Source: Myxococcaceae bacterium (GTDB taxonomy: Bacteria > Myxococcota_A > Polyangia > Polyangiales > Ga0077539). From it: a stretch of DNA of 38,013 nucleotides. The DNA is taken from contig SCUS01000142.1 of the NCBI GenBank assembly GCA_004297725.1, forward strand, positions 1-38,013, in the 5' to 3' direction. How positions within the stretch are numbered: the first letter of the stretch is position 1; each line of letters starts with the position of its first letter. The notes under the pieces were generated by a model. That model worked only from the letters and a program-made list of their open reading frames with translations, was not told the origin of the DNA and searched no databases. Of the stretch, positions 16,225 through 26,000 are shown in pieces. A program made the position numbers and the translations under genes.

Positions 16225-17471
16225 TCGCCGACGTCGAGGCCCGGGTGCAGCTCCCGATCGCGCTCGAGCACCCTTCGTCGCGAGGCCTCGTCGAGGCCGC
16301 CCCAGATCTCTTCATGGAGGACGCGAGCCCGCTCGCTGACCGCGTCCGACCGGCGCGCGGCGACGCGGCTCCACAGCGCCGCGCCCTCGCGGTCCACCGG
16401 GCCGCCCTCACCGATGGCCAGCTGCTTCGCCATCACGAACTGGCAGCGAGGAACTCCTCCCCCAGAGCCCAGGTCCATGCCCTGCTCTGCGAAGCGCCGC
16501 GCCTTCACGGGGTCGCGCCCGATGGGGTGCCCCGCGAGCTCGCCCTCGTCGAACATCTCCGCGGCGACCGCAACGGCCCCGGGTGAGCCTCCCTCCGCGG
16601 CGAGCTCCCACCCGCGCGCCGCCCGCGCGAGATCGACCGGAGCGCCCTTCGCTCCGCTGCTCAGGTGGCGCGCGATGTCGATCCACGCGTCGGTGCGACC
16701 GAGCTCGATCGCTCGCAGATACCAGCGCTCGGCGTCCTTCCAGGTCTTCGCGAGGTGGCCCAGTCGGAGGGCCGCGAGGCCGAAGCCACCCGCCGCGGAT
16801 CGCTCGTAGAGCGCGGTCGCTTCCTTCTTCGACTTCTTCTCGATCCGGAGCCCGAGCTCGAAGGCGCAGCGGGCGTCTCCCCGCTCGGCGCCGCGCTGCC
16901 AGTGCGAGAGCGCGAGGGCCCGTCCGCCCGGCGCGTCTCCGGTGTCGACGAGTCGACCGAGGAGCCAGGTCGCCCAGGTGTCCCCTCGCTCGTCGGCGCT
17001 GCCGAGCCACGGCAGCAGGGTCGGAAGCTCGTGGGGCGCGGGGCTCGGCGTGTCGGAGTCGCCGAGGTCCGAGAGGAGGCGCGCCACCCGGTCGGAGAGC
17101 GGGGCCCGGGCGGCGAGGGCTCGGGCGCTCTCGCTCTCGATCATGTCCTCGGGCGTCGCGCTGGCGCGGCATCGTATGGCGAACGCGACGTCCTCCCAGG
17201 CATCCTCGCGACCGAGCGCCACCGCGCGTCGGAGCCACCGCTCGGCCTCGGCCCGGAGGGCCTCGATCGCATCGGCTCGAAGACGCCACGTCTCGGAGAA
17301 CGAGCGCTGAAGGGCGATCAGCCCTCGTCGGCGGGCCGCGGGCGCCGAGCCGGCGTCGGCCGCCAGCTCATAGAGACGGATGGCCTCGCCGCGGTCGCGA
17401 GCGAGCTCCGCGCGATGTCCGAGCTCGAAGGCTTGGTCGGCGCCGAGCTGCGCCGCGACAGGATCATTCAT
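16215..17471 (-). CDS. Sel1/TPR-like repeat protein
   Basis: The 418-residue protein is built of helical repeats of about 36-40 residues with Sel1/TPR features: ELGHRAELARDRGEAIRLYE near the N-terminus, and later elements such as LALSHWQRGAERGDARCAFE, ALYERSAAGGFGLAALRLG and AERWYLRAIELGRTDAW. Such repeats form protein-binding solenoids and act as adaptors. There is no signal peptide, so it is probably cytoplasmic, and no catalytic domain. Start ATG at 17471. It lies 63 nt downstream of the Cys-rich lipoprotein gene on the same strand and may share its transcript. The binding partner is unknown. Confidence 0.7.
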   Translation of the reverse strand: MNDPVAAQLGADQAFELGHRAELARDRGEAIRLYELAADAGSAPAARRRGLIALQRSFSETWRLRADAIEALRAEAERWLRRAVALGREDAWEDVAFAIRCRASATPEDMIESESARALAARAPLSDRVARLLSDLGDSDTPSPAPHELPTLLPWLGSADERGDTWATWLLGRLVDTGDAPGGRALALSHWQRGAERGDARCAFELGLRIEKKSKKEATALYERSAAGGFGLAALRLGHLAKTWKDAERWYLRAIELGRTDAWIDIARHLSSGAKGAPVDLARAARGWELAAEGGSPGAVAVAAEMFDEGELAGHPIGRDPVKARRFAEQGMDLGSGGGVPRCQFVMAKQLAIGEGGPVDREGAALWSRVAARRSDAVSERARVLHEEIWGGLDEASRRRVLERDRELHPGLDVGESG

Positions 17472-17534
17472 GAGCAGCCGTTCGTTGCTGGGCCGTCGAC
17501 GACGACGGCTTCATGGCGCAGCGGTCGCGATCGA

Positions 17535-18962
17535 TCAGAACGACTGGCAGATGCCGCTCGCGCAGGTGTTGCTGCAGCACTGGTTGGTCCTGGTGCAGGG
17601 CTGGAAGGCCCGGAGGCACATGGCGATGCGGCAGGTGCCCTGGGCGCACACGCCGGAGCAGCAGTGGGAGCCCTGGGTGCAGGGGCCGTCGAGGGGGCTG
17701 CACGTGGTGTCGCAGCGTCCGCCGAGGCAGCGCTGGTTGCAGCAGTCGATGTTGGTGGTGCAGACGCCGCCGGGGTTTTCGCAGGTGCGCTCGCAGCGCG
17801 AGGAGAAGCTGCAGCGGTTGCCCGCGCAGCACCACGAGGTGCTCAGGCAGAACACGCCGGTGCCCGCGCAGGAGGCCTGTCGGCAGATGCCCGCGGAGCA
17901 GCTCCGGGAGCAGCACTCGCCGTCCGTGGCGCAGGTGGCGCCCTCGCGCGAGCAGGTCGTGGCGGTACGGCAGACGCCGCTGGAGCACATCAGCCCGTCG
18001 CAGCAGCCGGCGCCGCAGGGCTGTCCCAGCACCGAGCAGGTGGCCCCGGCCTGGCAGGTTCCGCTGGTGCACGTCAGCCCGTCGCAGCAGCCGGCGCCGC
18101 AGGGCTGTCCGCGAGGCGAGCACAGGGTGGGGGCCTGGCAGGTGCCCGCGGTGCACGTCAGCCCGGTGCAGCACCCGCTCCCGCAGGGCTGACCGTCGGC
18201 GCTGCAGGTCGTGGCGGCCTGGCAGGTTCCGCCGGTGCAGCGGGAGCCGGTGCAGCACTCGCCGTCGTAGACGCAGCGGCTCCCGTTCGAGCGACAGACG
18301 CAGGTTCCGCCGCTGCAGAGCATGTAGCCGCAGCACTGAAGGGAGCTGGTGCAGGCGCGGCCCCCGGCGCTGCAGCAGATGGGGCTGGTCGGCGCGGGCT
18401 GACAGTCGAGGCCAGGACAGCAGGAACCATCGCCCGCACAGGCCGAACGCACCGGCAGGCAGGCAGGCACGTCGGGGACCACGGGCACGTCGGGGACCAC
18501 GGGCACGTCGGGGCGGTCGACGGGCGCGACGACATCGGGGGCGGTGACGACGTCGGGGCGGTCGATGGGCGCGACGACGTCGGGGGCGGTGACGACGTCG
18601 GGGCGGTCGATGGGCGCGACGACATCGACGGGCGCGACGACATCGATGGGCGCGACGACGTCGGGGGCGGTGACGACGTCGGGGGCGGTGACGACGTCGG
18701 CAGGCGCGACGACGTCGGGGGTGGTGACGACATCGGGGGCGGTGACGACGTCGGGGGCGGTGACGACGTCGGGGGCGGTGACGACATCGGGGAGGGAGGG
18801 CGCGTCGGGAGAGGCGTCGTGGGCGATGGCTCCATCGAGCTCCGAGGAGGCGTCCGAGGAGCTCGCGTCACCGTTCAAGGGAGGGAGCGAGCCCGTCGCG
18901 GTCGGAGAGCACGCGGCGAAGCACACGAGGAGCGGGAGGAGACCGACGGGAAGGCGGCGCAT
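17535..18962 (-). CDS. Cys-rich lipoprotein with Pro-Asp-Val-Val-Thr-Ala repeat stalk
   Basis: The 475-residue protein starts MRRLPVG with a hydrophobic stretch and a probable lipobox FAAC (Cys18). Residues about 57-165 are a repeat stalk built on PDVVTA, with PDVVAP and PIDRPDV variants. The rest (about 165-475) is extremely Cys-rich, with CC pairs every 20-30 residues in the pattern C-x-x-x-G-x-x-C-x-x-x-x-x-C-C-x-x-x-x-C-x-x-G-x-C, including three near-identical 28-residue units. The spacing resembles knottin- or EGF-like disulfide modules and would make a rigid surface protein. The ATG at 18962 was taken because it gives the signal peptide; the open frame runs far upstream without one. 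It is divergent from the kinase gene. Adhesion or cell-cell contact is a guess. Confidence 0.78.
   Translation of the reverse strand: MRRLPVGLLPLLVCFAACSPTATGSLPPLNGDASSSDASSELDGAIAHDASPDAPSLPDVVTAPDVVTAPDVVTAPDVVTTPDVVAPADVVTAPDVVTAPDVVAPIDVVAPVDVVAPIDRPDVVTAPDVVAPIDRPDVVTAPDVVAPVDRPDVPVVPDVPVVPDVPACLPVRSACAGDGSCCPGLDCQPAPTSPICCSAGGRACTSSLQCCGYMLCSGGTCVCRSNGSRCVYDGECCTGSRCTGGTCQAATTCSADGQPCGSGCCTGLTCTAGTCQAPTLCSPRGQPCGAGCCDGLTCTSGTCQAGATCSVLGQPCGAGCCDGLMCSSGVCRTATTCSREGATCATDGECCSRSCSAGICRQASCAGTGVFCLSTSWCCAGNRCSFSSRCERTCENPGGVCTTNIDCCNQRCLGGRCDTTCSPLDGPCTQGSHCCSGVCAQGTCRIAMCLRAFQPCTRTNQCCSNTCASGICQSF
17937..18188 (-). repeat. three 84-bp coding repeats (28-residue Cys-rich units)
   Basis: Three successive units of exactly 28 codons share the pattern QPCGxGCCxGLxCxxGxC. 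The DNA block CCGCAGGGCTG recurs at 18013, 18097 and 18181 on the plus strand, 84 bases apart. They encode part of the disulfide-rich domain of the lipoprotein. Confidence 0.7.
18473..18791 (-). repeat. 18-bp tandem repeat tract encoding PDVVTA units
   Basis: About 320 bases consist of imperfect copies of an 18-bp unit (plus strand GACGACGTCGGGGGCGGT) and related 9/18-bp variants, all in frame within the Cys-rich lipoprotein gene. Copy number can change by slippage without breaking the frame, so stalk length may vary between strains. There are no spacers, so it is not a CRISPR array. Confidence 0.85.
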
Positions 18963-19163
18963 CGCGTGTCGATACAGCCACCCGCGGCGGTCCGCAATTC
19001 CGGGGCGATGCCAGGAGCGGCTCACGGATGCGCGGTGCCTCGCGGGCCACCGAAAGCCCGTGCGCTCGTGGCCGCGGGTCATGCCGGGGGTTAGACTGTT
19101 CGATCGTGCGCGGTGTCGCGCGCAGACATAGGAGAGGGGCGCTACGGGGGACGGAGCTGGCCA
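18963..19163. promoter_or_regulatory. divergent intergenic region (Cys-rich lipoprotein / kinase)
   Basis: These 201 bases separate divergent genes and should hold both promoters. GGAG at 19153-19156, seven bases before the kinase ATG, is its ribosome site. GTTAGACT at about 19089-19096 loosely resembles a -10 region, but no convincing -35 box precedes it. Confidence 0.35.
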
Positions 19164-20489
<1,326 letters not shown>

Positions 20490-20497
20490 GGTGATGC

Positions 20498-21583
20498 ATG
20501 GACCCACGAGCGCGCCGATCGGCCCTTCTCCTCGCGGCAGCGTTCGCCTTCCATGAGGGCGTCGCGGCGGCGCAGACCTCGTGTGACGACGAGGCGGTGC
20601 GAGCAGGAAATGAGCTGCGCCGCTCGGGCAACGACGACGCGGCGCTCTCGGAGTTTCGCCGCGCATGGGAGGCGTGTCATACCCCGCGCGCGAGGGCGCA
20701 GATGGCCCTCGCGGAGGCCGCGCTGGGCCGCTGGATCGAGGCCGACGAGCACTTCGGAGAGACGCTCGCCAGCGGCGGAGACCCGTGGATCGAGCGCAAC
20801 CGCCGGAGCCTCGAGGCGGTCCGGGCGCAGGTGGCGGAGCACATCGGATACCTGGAGCCGCGCGGCGGAGTCCCAGGGGCGGAGGTGCTGATCGACGGGC
20901 GCCCCGCAGGCACGATGCCGCTGAGCGGTCCGCTGCGGGCCGTGGCAGGGACCGCGTCGGTGACGGTGCGCGCGCCGGGCTACCTGCCGATCACCCGCTC
21001 GACGGTGATCACCGCGGGGCAGCTGGTGAGGGAGAGCTTCGAGATGGTCCGAGAGCCCGAGGTGGCGCCGCCTGCACCACCTCCCGCGCCGCCGCCGGTC
21101 GTCCGCAGCGAGCCTCCGCCGCCGCCTCCAGCGCCGACGCGGTCGCCGCCGCCTGCGCCGCTCGCGGCCCCGGCGAGACCGGCCGTCGAGGTCTTCCGCG
21201 CTCCGGAGTTCCGCGCCCCGAGCGACTCGACCGGGAGCCTGCAGCGGAGCCTCGGATGGGTCGCGGCGGGCGGCGCGCTGCTCGCCCTCGGAGGCGGCGT
21301 GTGGGCGCTGGCGGCCCGAGAGAGCGCCCTCCAGGACCACAACAACCCCGCGCTCGCCTGCACCGTGAACGACCAACGGACGGTCTGCTACGAGGCCCTC
21401 GACACCGCCGACGGCCTGCAGACGCTGGCCATCGCGGGCTTCGTGGGAGGCGGGGCGCTCGCGGTGACGTCGCTGGTGTTGTTCCTGACGGCGCCGAGCA
21501 GCCCGAGGCCGACGTCCTCGGCGGGACTCGGCTGCGGGAGGGGCCCCGGTACGGTGGGCCTCACGTGCTCGCTGGCCTTCTGA
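20498..21583 (+). CDS. exported TPR/PEGA-like protein with C-terminal membrane segments
   Basis: The 361-residue protein has a signal peptide (probable cut after AAAQ, near residue 26) and a TPR-like helical region with AGNELRRSGNDDAALSEFRR (about 35-110). A PEGA-like beta domain follows (about 120-185, with GAEVLIDGRPAGTMPL and VTVRAPGYLP). Then come a Pro-rich linker (about 190-230) and two hydrophobic segments (about 250-268 and 308-328). The whole is probably anchored in the membrane with the repeats outside the cytoplasm. GAGG at 20488-20491 precedes the ATG by six bases and overlaps the kinase stop, so the two genes are coupled. It may be a partner or target of the kinase; this is context only. 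Confidence 0.75.
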   Translation: MDPRARRSALLLAAAFAFHEGVAAAQTSCDDEAVRAGNELRRSGNDDAALSEFRRAWEACHTPRARAQMALAEAALGRWIEADEHFGETLASGGDPWIERNRRSLEAVRAQVAEHIGYLEPRGGVPGAEVLIDGRPAGTMPLSGPLRAVAGTASVTVRAPGYLPITRSTVITAGQLVRESFEMVREPEVAPPAPPPAPPPVVRSEPPPPPPAPTRSPPPAPLAAPARPAVEVFRAPEFRAPSDSTGSLQRSLGWVAAGGALLALGGGVWALAARESALQDHNNPALACTVNDQRTVCYEALDTADGLQTLAIAGFVGGGALAVTSLVLFLTAPSSPRPTSSAGLGCGRGPGTVGLTCSLAF

Positions 21584-21626
21584 ACGCGCTCTCCGGGCCG
21601 ACGCCCGCTCCTCGAAGGGAGGGCTC

Positions 21627-22778
21627 ATGTCGACAACGCTTGCATGGAACCCACGGACCTCGGCCCTCGCGCTGATGCTCGCGACGGCCTGCGCCTCCGC
21701 CGGCTGCTCGTCGCCGACCTTCGCCGACGCAGGCGCAGACCAGCCCGGAGTCCTCGACCACCCCGACCCCAAGGGTCCGCTCGACGCGGGACCCCGCCAG
21801 GACGCCTCGATGGCGTGCCCGACGGGGCAGGCGCGCTGCGGCCCGGCCTGCGTCGACCTCTCGAGCGACACCCTCCACTGCGGCGCCTGCGGCCGCGTCT
21901 GCCCGGCGGGCGTCGCGTGTCGGGCGGGCGCGTGCCCTCCCTCCAACGACGACCGCGCCTCGGCGACGCCGATCGCGCTGACGGCCGCCGAGCTGGTGCT
22001 CTCCGGCAGCACCGACGGCGCCACCTTCGACGGACCGACGGGCTGCGTGAGCGGGGCGCCCAACGTCTGGTACGCCCTCACGCTCGCCCAGCGCGCGGTC
22101 GTGTACGCCGACACCGCCGGCTCGACCTACAACACGAAGATCTACCTCGTCGACGCCGCCGGGGCGCTGGTGTCGGGCGCCTGCAACGACGACTCGGGCT
22201 GCACCACCGGGGGCTTCACCAGCGAGCTCCAGTCGCGCATCGCGAGGGTGCTCGCCGCGGGCTCCTATGCGATCGCGGTGTCGGGCTCGCAGGCCACCGA
22301 CCGGGGGGCGTTCACGCTGCGGGTGCAGAGCATCCCGACCAGCTACGGTAGCTTCTTCTACGAGGCCCCCATCGACGGCTCGATGACCGTGAGCGACAGG
22401 CTCGTGGGCACCTCGGCCCGCGCTCCGCTCTGCGAGCGGGGCGACTCGGGCGAGGACGTCCGCTGGTTCGTGAGCTGCGGCGGCGCGTCGAGCTCGCTCT
22501 TCAGCGTGTGCCGCTCCGACGGAGGCTCCTTCGTGCGCGCCCTCGGGTCGGCCCTCTACGACCCCGTGCTCTACGTCTACAGCGGGCTCACCGGCTCCCA
22601 GGTGCAGTGCAACGACGACGGAGGCGAGGCCTACAACTGTCGAGGCACCGGCGGAGACGCGCTCAACTACGGCTCCCGCATCAGCGCGCCGATGCCCCGA
22701 GGGCTCAGCGCGCTGGTGGTCGACGAGCGCCTCACCCGCAACGGGATGAACTACACGCTCCACTACGAGCTGCGCTGA
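21627..22778 (+). CDS. Cys-rich predicted lipoprotein with paired beta domains
   Basis: The 383-residue protein has an N-terminal export signal with Cys22 and Cys27 as candidate lipidation sites; neither lipobox is perfect. A linker rich in Asp/Pro/Gly follows, then a Cys-rich segment (about 62-105) with DLSSDTLHCGACGRVCPAG, a motif common in myxobacterial surface proteins. Two similar beta-rich halves (about 105-230 and 245-383) each contain NDD/CNDDSGC or CNDDGG turns and VLYVYSGLTGS-like strands, reminiscent of pre-peptidase C-terminal domains. No enzyme domain is present. A strong GGGAGGG ribosome site lies just before the ATG. It is 43 nt after the PEGA-like gene, so it may be the last gene of the kinase operon. 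Confidence 0.72.
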   Translation: MSTTLAWNPRTSALALMLATACASAGCSSPTFADAGADQPGVLDHPDPKGPLDAGPRQDASMACPTGQARCGPACVDLSSDTLHCGACGRVCPAGVACRAGACPPSNDDRASATPIALTAAELVLSGSTDGATFDGPTGCVSGAPNVWYALTLAQRAVVYADTAGSTYNTKIYLVDAAGALVSGACNDDSGCTTGGFTSELQSRIARVLAAGSYAIAVSGSQATDRGAFTLRVQSIPTSYGSFFYEAPIDGSMTVSDRLVGTSARAPLCERGDSGEDVRWFVSCGGASSSLFSVCRSDGGSFVRALGSALYDPVLYVYSGLTGSQVQCNDDGGEAYNCRGTGGDALNYGSRISAPMPRGLSALVVDERLTRNGMNYTLHYELR

Positions 22779-23065
22779 AGCGCCCTCAGACGGCGGCTGA
22801 ATCACGACGAGCGGAAAGCGGGAAATCCTCCCGATGGCCCGCCGTGCTGTGGCGCCAGGGTGGCGGCTGCGAGGGCGTCGTCGCGGGTTCGTGCGTCACC
22901 CCGACGTCGCGGTGTGTAACGCGCGATGCGACGACGAGAGCACGCACCCGCGCAGACTCGGACGCGCGTTGCTCTTCCCCTCCGGATTCTCTACTCACGC
23001 GGCCGTTCGCGGGCTGACGGCGCTCCTCCACGAGCGTCGTCGTGACGCCGTGAGAGGAGCCACCG
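22779..23065 (+). promoter_or_regulatory. leader and probable promoter region of the type I FAS gene
   Basis: This 287-base gap is the largest in the window and lies between a probable operon end and the FAS-AcpS-ACC run, so the promoter for some 15 kb of genes is expected here. AGGAG (23055-23059), six bases before the ATG, is a good ribosome site. TTGCTC (22969-22974) and TACTCA (22992-22997), 17 bases apart, are a weak sigma-70-like pair. CGGGA/TCCCG at 22819-22833 forms a small hairpin. No operator for a fatty acid regulator was recognised. Confidence 0.35.
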
Positions 23066-26000
23066 ATGACGACGCAGGACCCCACCTCCGTGACGCCCAC
23101 GCGCACGACGCTCCGCCCCGACGCGCAGGAGCCGAGGCACTTCGCGGCCCCGCCCTCGCAGCCTCCGCTCTTCGGCGCGGCCCGTGTGGGAGAGGCCCGC
23201 GTCGCGGTGGTGTTCGGCGGCCAGGGCGGGCAGTGGCTCGATGGGCTGAGGGAGTTGAACCACGCGCACGCGGCGGTGCGCACGCTCGTCGGCGCCGCGA
23301 CCGAGCGGCTGCGCGCCTCGGCCTCCGACCCTCGGCTGAGCGCGCTCGCCACGCCCGCCCGAGGCTTCGACCTCGCCCGCTGGGTCGAGCACCCCGAGTC
23401 CGCGCCTCCCCCGGAGGTGCTCTCCAGCTCGCTCATCTCCCAGTCGGGGATCTTCCTCACCTCCGTCGCCCGCCTGCTCGCCATGGGCGAGCGCGGCTTC
23501 GACCTCGACGCCCTCGCCTCGCTCTCGACCGCCGCCACGGGCCACTCGCAGGGCGTCATGGCCGCGCTGCTCTTCGCCGAGGGCCACGGCTTCCAGGGCC
23601 TCGTGCGCCGCGCCTCGGAGATCGCCAGCTACTTCTTCTGGCAGGGCTACCGGATGCAGGAGTCCTTCGTGCTCCCGACGGTGCAGCCCGCGGTGCGCGC
23701 CGCCGCCGCGCAGGCAGGCATCGGCGAGCCCTCGCCCATGGCCGCGGTGGCGGGCCTCACCGACGCGCTCCTCGCCGAGGCGCTCGCGAAATTCCACGCG
23801 GCCAACCCGCAGCTCCCGCCCATCGATGTCTCGCTCGACAACGGCTACGTGCGCAAGGTGCTCTCCGGGCCTCCCGCCTCGCTGGTGGCCTTCGCCCGCG
23901 CGCTCGCGGCCTTCCGCGTCGCCGAGGCGCAGGCCTTCGCCAGGGGCCGCCTCGGTCGCCGGCCGCTCGACTTCTCCTGGGAGTTCGTCGACGCCTCGGC
24001 GCCCTTCCACTCCCGCTACATGGAGCACGGCCGCCGGGCGCTGCCGCACGACCTCGCCAGGGAGGGCATCCGCTTCGCCCCCGCGGCGCTGCGCCTCCCG
24101 GTGCTGGGCAACGACGGCTCCGACCTCCGCCTCGCCGCCGACGACGCGGCGCTGCTCTCCTCGCTGCTCCGGATGCAGCACGTCGAGCCGGTGCGCTGGG
24201 GCGCCGTCTGCGCCGCGCTGCGGGCGAGCCACCGGGACGGCGTCACCCACGTGCTGGACTACGGTCCCGGCGACGCGGTGGCGAGGCTCACCGGGCTCAA
24301 CTGCCGGGGCTACGGGGTGCACGTCTTCCCGCTCGCCACCGAGGCCGGCCGACGAGACGCCGCGGCGCCCAGGGAGCAGCTCCCCCGAGGCGCGGACTAC
24401 CGGCGCTACGCCCCGACGCTCCGTCGCACCCCGACCGGCGAGGTGTCGCTCGACAACGCCTTCCGCCGCGCCACCGGGAGGCCGCCGGTCTTCCTGCCGG
24501 GCATGACCCCCACCACGGTGGAGGCGCCCATCGTGGCCGCGGCGGCCAACGCGGGCTTCGTCAGCGAGCTCGCAGGAGGAGGCCAGGTCACCGAGCGCCA
24601 CTTCCGGCTGCGCGCTCGGGAACTCTCCCGGCTGCTGGAGCCAGGCGCGGCCTACGTGGTCAACCTGCTGCACCTCGACCCCTACCTCTGGAGCCTTCAC
24701 TGGAAGGGCGAGGGGCTGGTGCGGAAGCTGCGCGCCGAGGGGGCGGCGATCGAGGGGGTGACGGTCTCCGCGGGCGTTCCGGAGGTGGCCGAGGCGAAGG
24801 AGCTCATCGAGGCGTGCCGGGCGCTGGGCATCGGGCTCGTGTCCTTCAAGCCGGGGACGGCGAAGCAGATCAAGGCGGTGCTGGAGATCGCGCGGCACTG
24901 CCCCGACGCGACCATCGGCATGCAGGTCGAGGGCGGCAAGGCCGGCGGCCACCACTCCTGGGAGGACCTCCGCGACCTGGTGCGCGCCAGCTACCACCAG
25001 GTGAGAGAGCTGCCCAACGTGGTGCTGAGCGTGGGCGGCGGCATCCGCAACGAGGGCGACGCGTGGCAGTGGCTGAGCGGTCAGTGGAGCGAGCGCCTCG
25101 GGCTCGCGCCGATGCCCGTCGACGCGGTGTTTCTCGGGACGCTGACGATGGCCGCGAAGGAGGCGATGACATCGCCGCAGGTGAAGGCCCTCCTCGCGAA
25201 GACGCGAGGCACCGACGAGTGGGTCGCCCAGGGCGCCTCCAAGGGCGGCATGACCAGCGGCAAGAGCCAGCTCGACGCGGACATCCACTACGTCGACAAC
25301 ACCGCCGCGCGCGTGGGCCGGATGCTCGACGACGTGGCGGGCAACGAGGCCGCGGCCCTGGCCCGCAAGGCCGAGATCGTGGCCGCGCTCTCCGGGACCG
25401 CCAAGCCGTACTTCGGCGACCTCACGGAGATGTCCCCCGCCGCGGTGCTGCGGCGCATGGTGGCCCTCATGGCCATCGGCCGCTCGACGGACTACGACGA
25501 CGGCCGCTGGCCCGACCCGTCGTACCGACAGCGCGTGCAGGACATGGCGCTGCGCCTGGAGGAGCGGCTCGCGACCCGGGAGGGCCCGTCGGTGCTGCGC
25601 TCGCCCTCCGACCTCGACGACCCGGAGGCCTTCGTGGCCCGCTTCGTCGAGGCCTGGCCCGAGGCCGAGCGGGCGACGCTCACCCGCTCCGACGCGGACT
25701 ACTTCGTCCAGCGGGTGTGCGCCCGCCCGGGCAAGCCGGTGAACTTCGTTCCCGCGATCGATGGCGACGTGAGGCGCTGGTACAAGTCCGACGCGCTCTG
25801 GCAGAGCCACGACGACCGCTACGACGCCGACCAGGTGCTGATCATCCCTGGCCCCGAGGCGGTGCAGGACATCGCCCGGGTCGACGAGCCCGTCGGGGAG
25901 ATGCTGGGCCGCTTCGTGGCCTACGGCGTGGCGCAGCTCGAGGCCTCGGGGCAGCGACCGAGGGACGCCCTCGACGCCATCGACGCCGCAGGGCTCGCTC

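Noticed and set aside
18473..18791. Possible CRISPR array
   Set aside because: The 18-bp units are directly abutting with no spacers, are all in frame, and encode a Pro-rich stalk.
22969..22997. Sigma-70-like promoter for the FAS operon
   Set aside because: TTGCTC and TACTCA match the consensus poorly; in such GC-rich DNA this level of match is expected by chance, so it is only mentioned in the leader entry and not called as a separate site.
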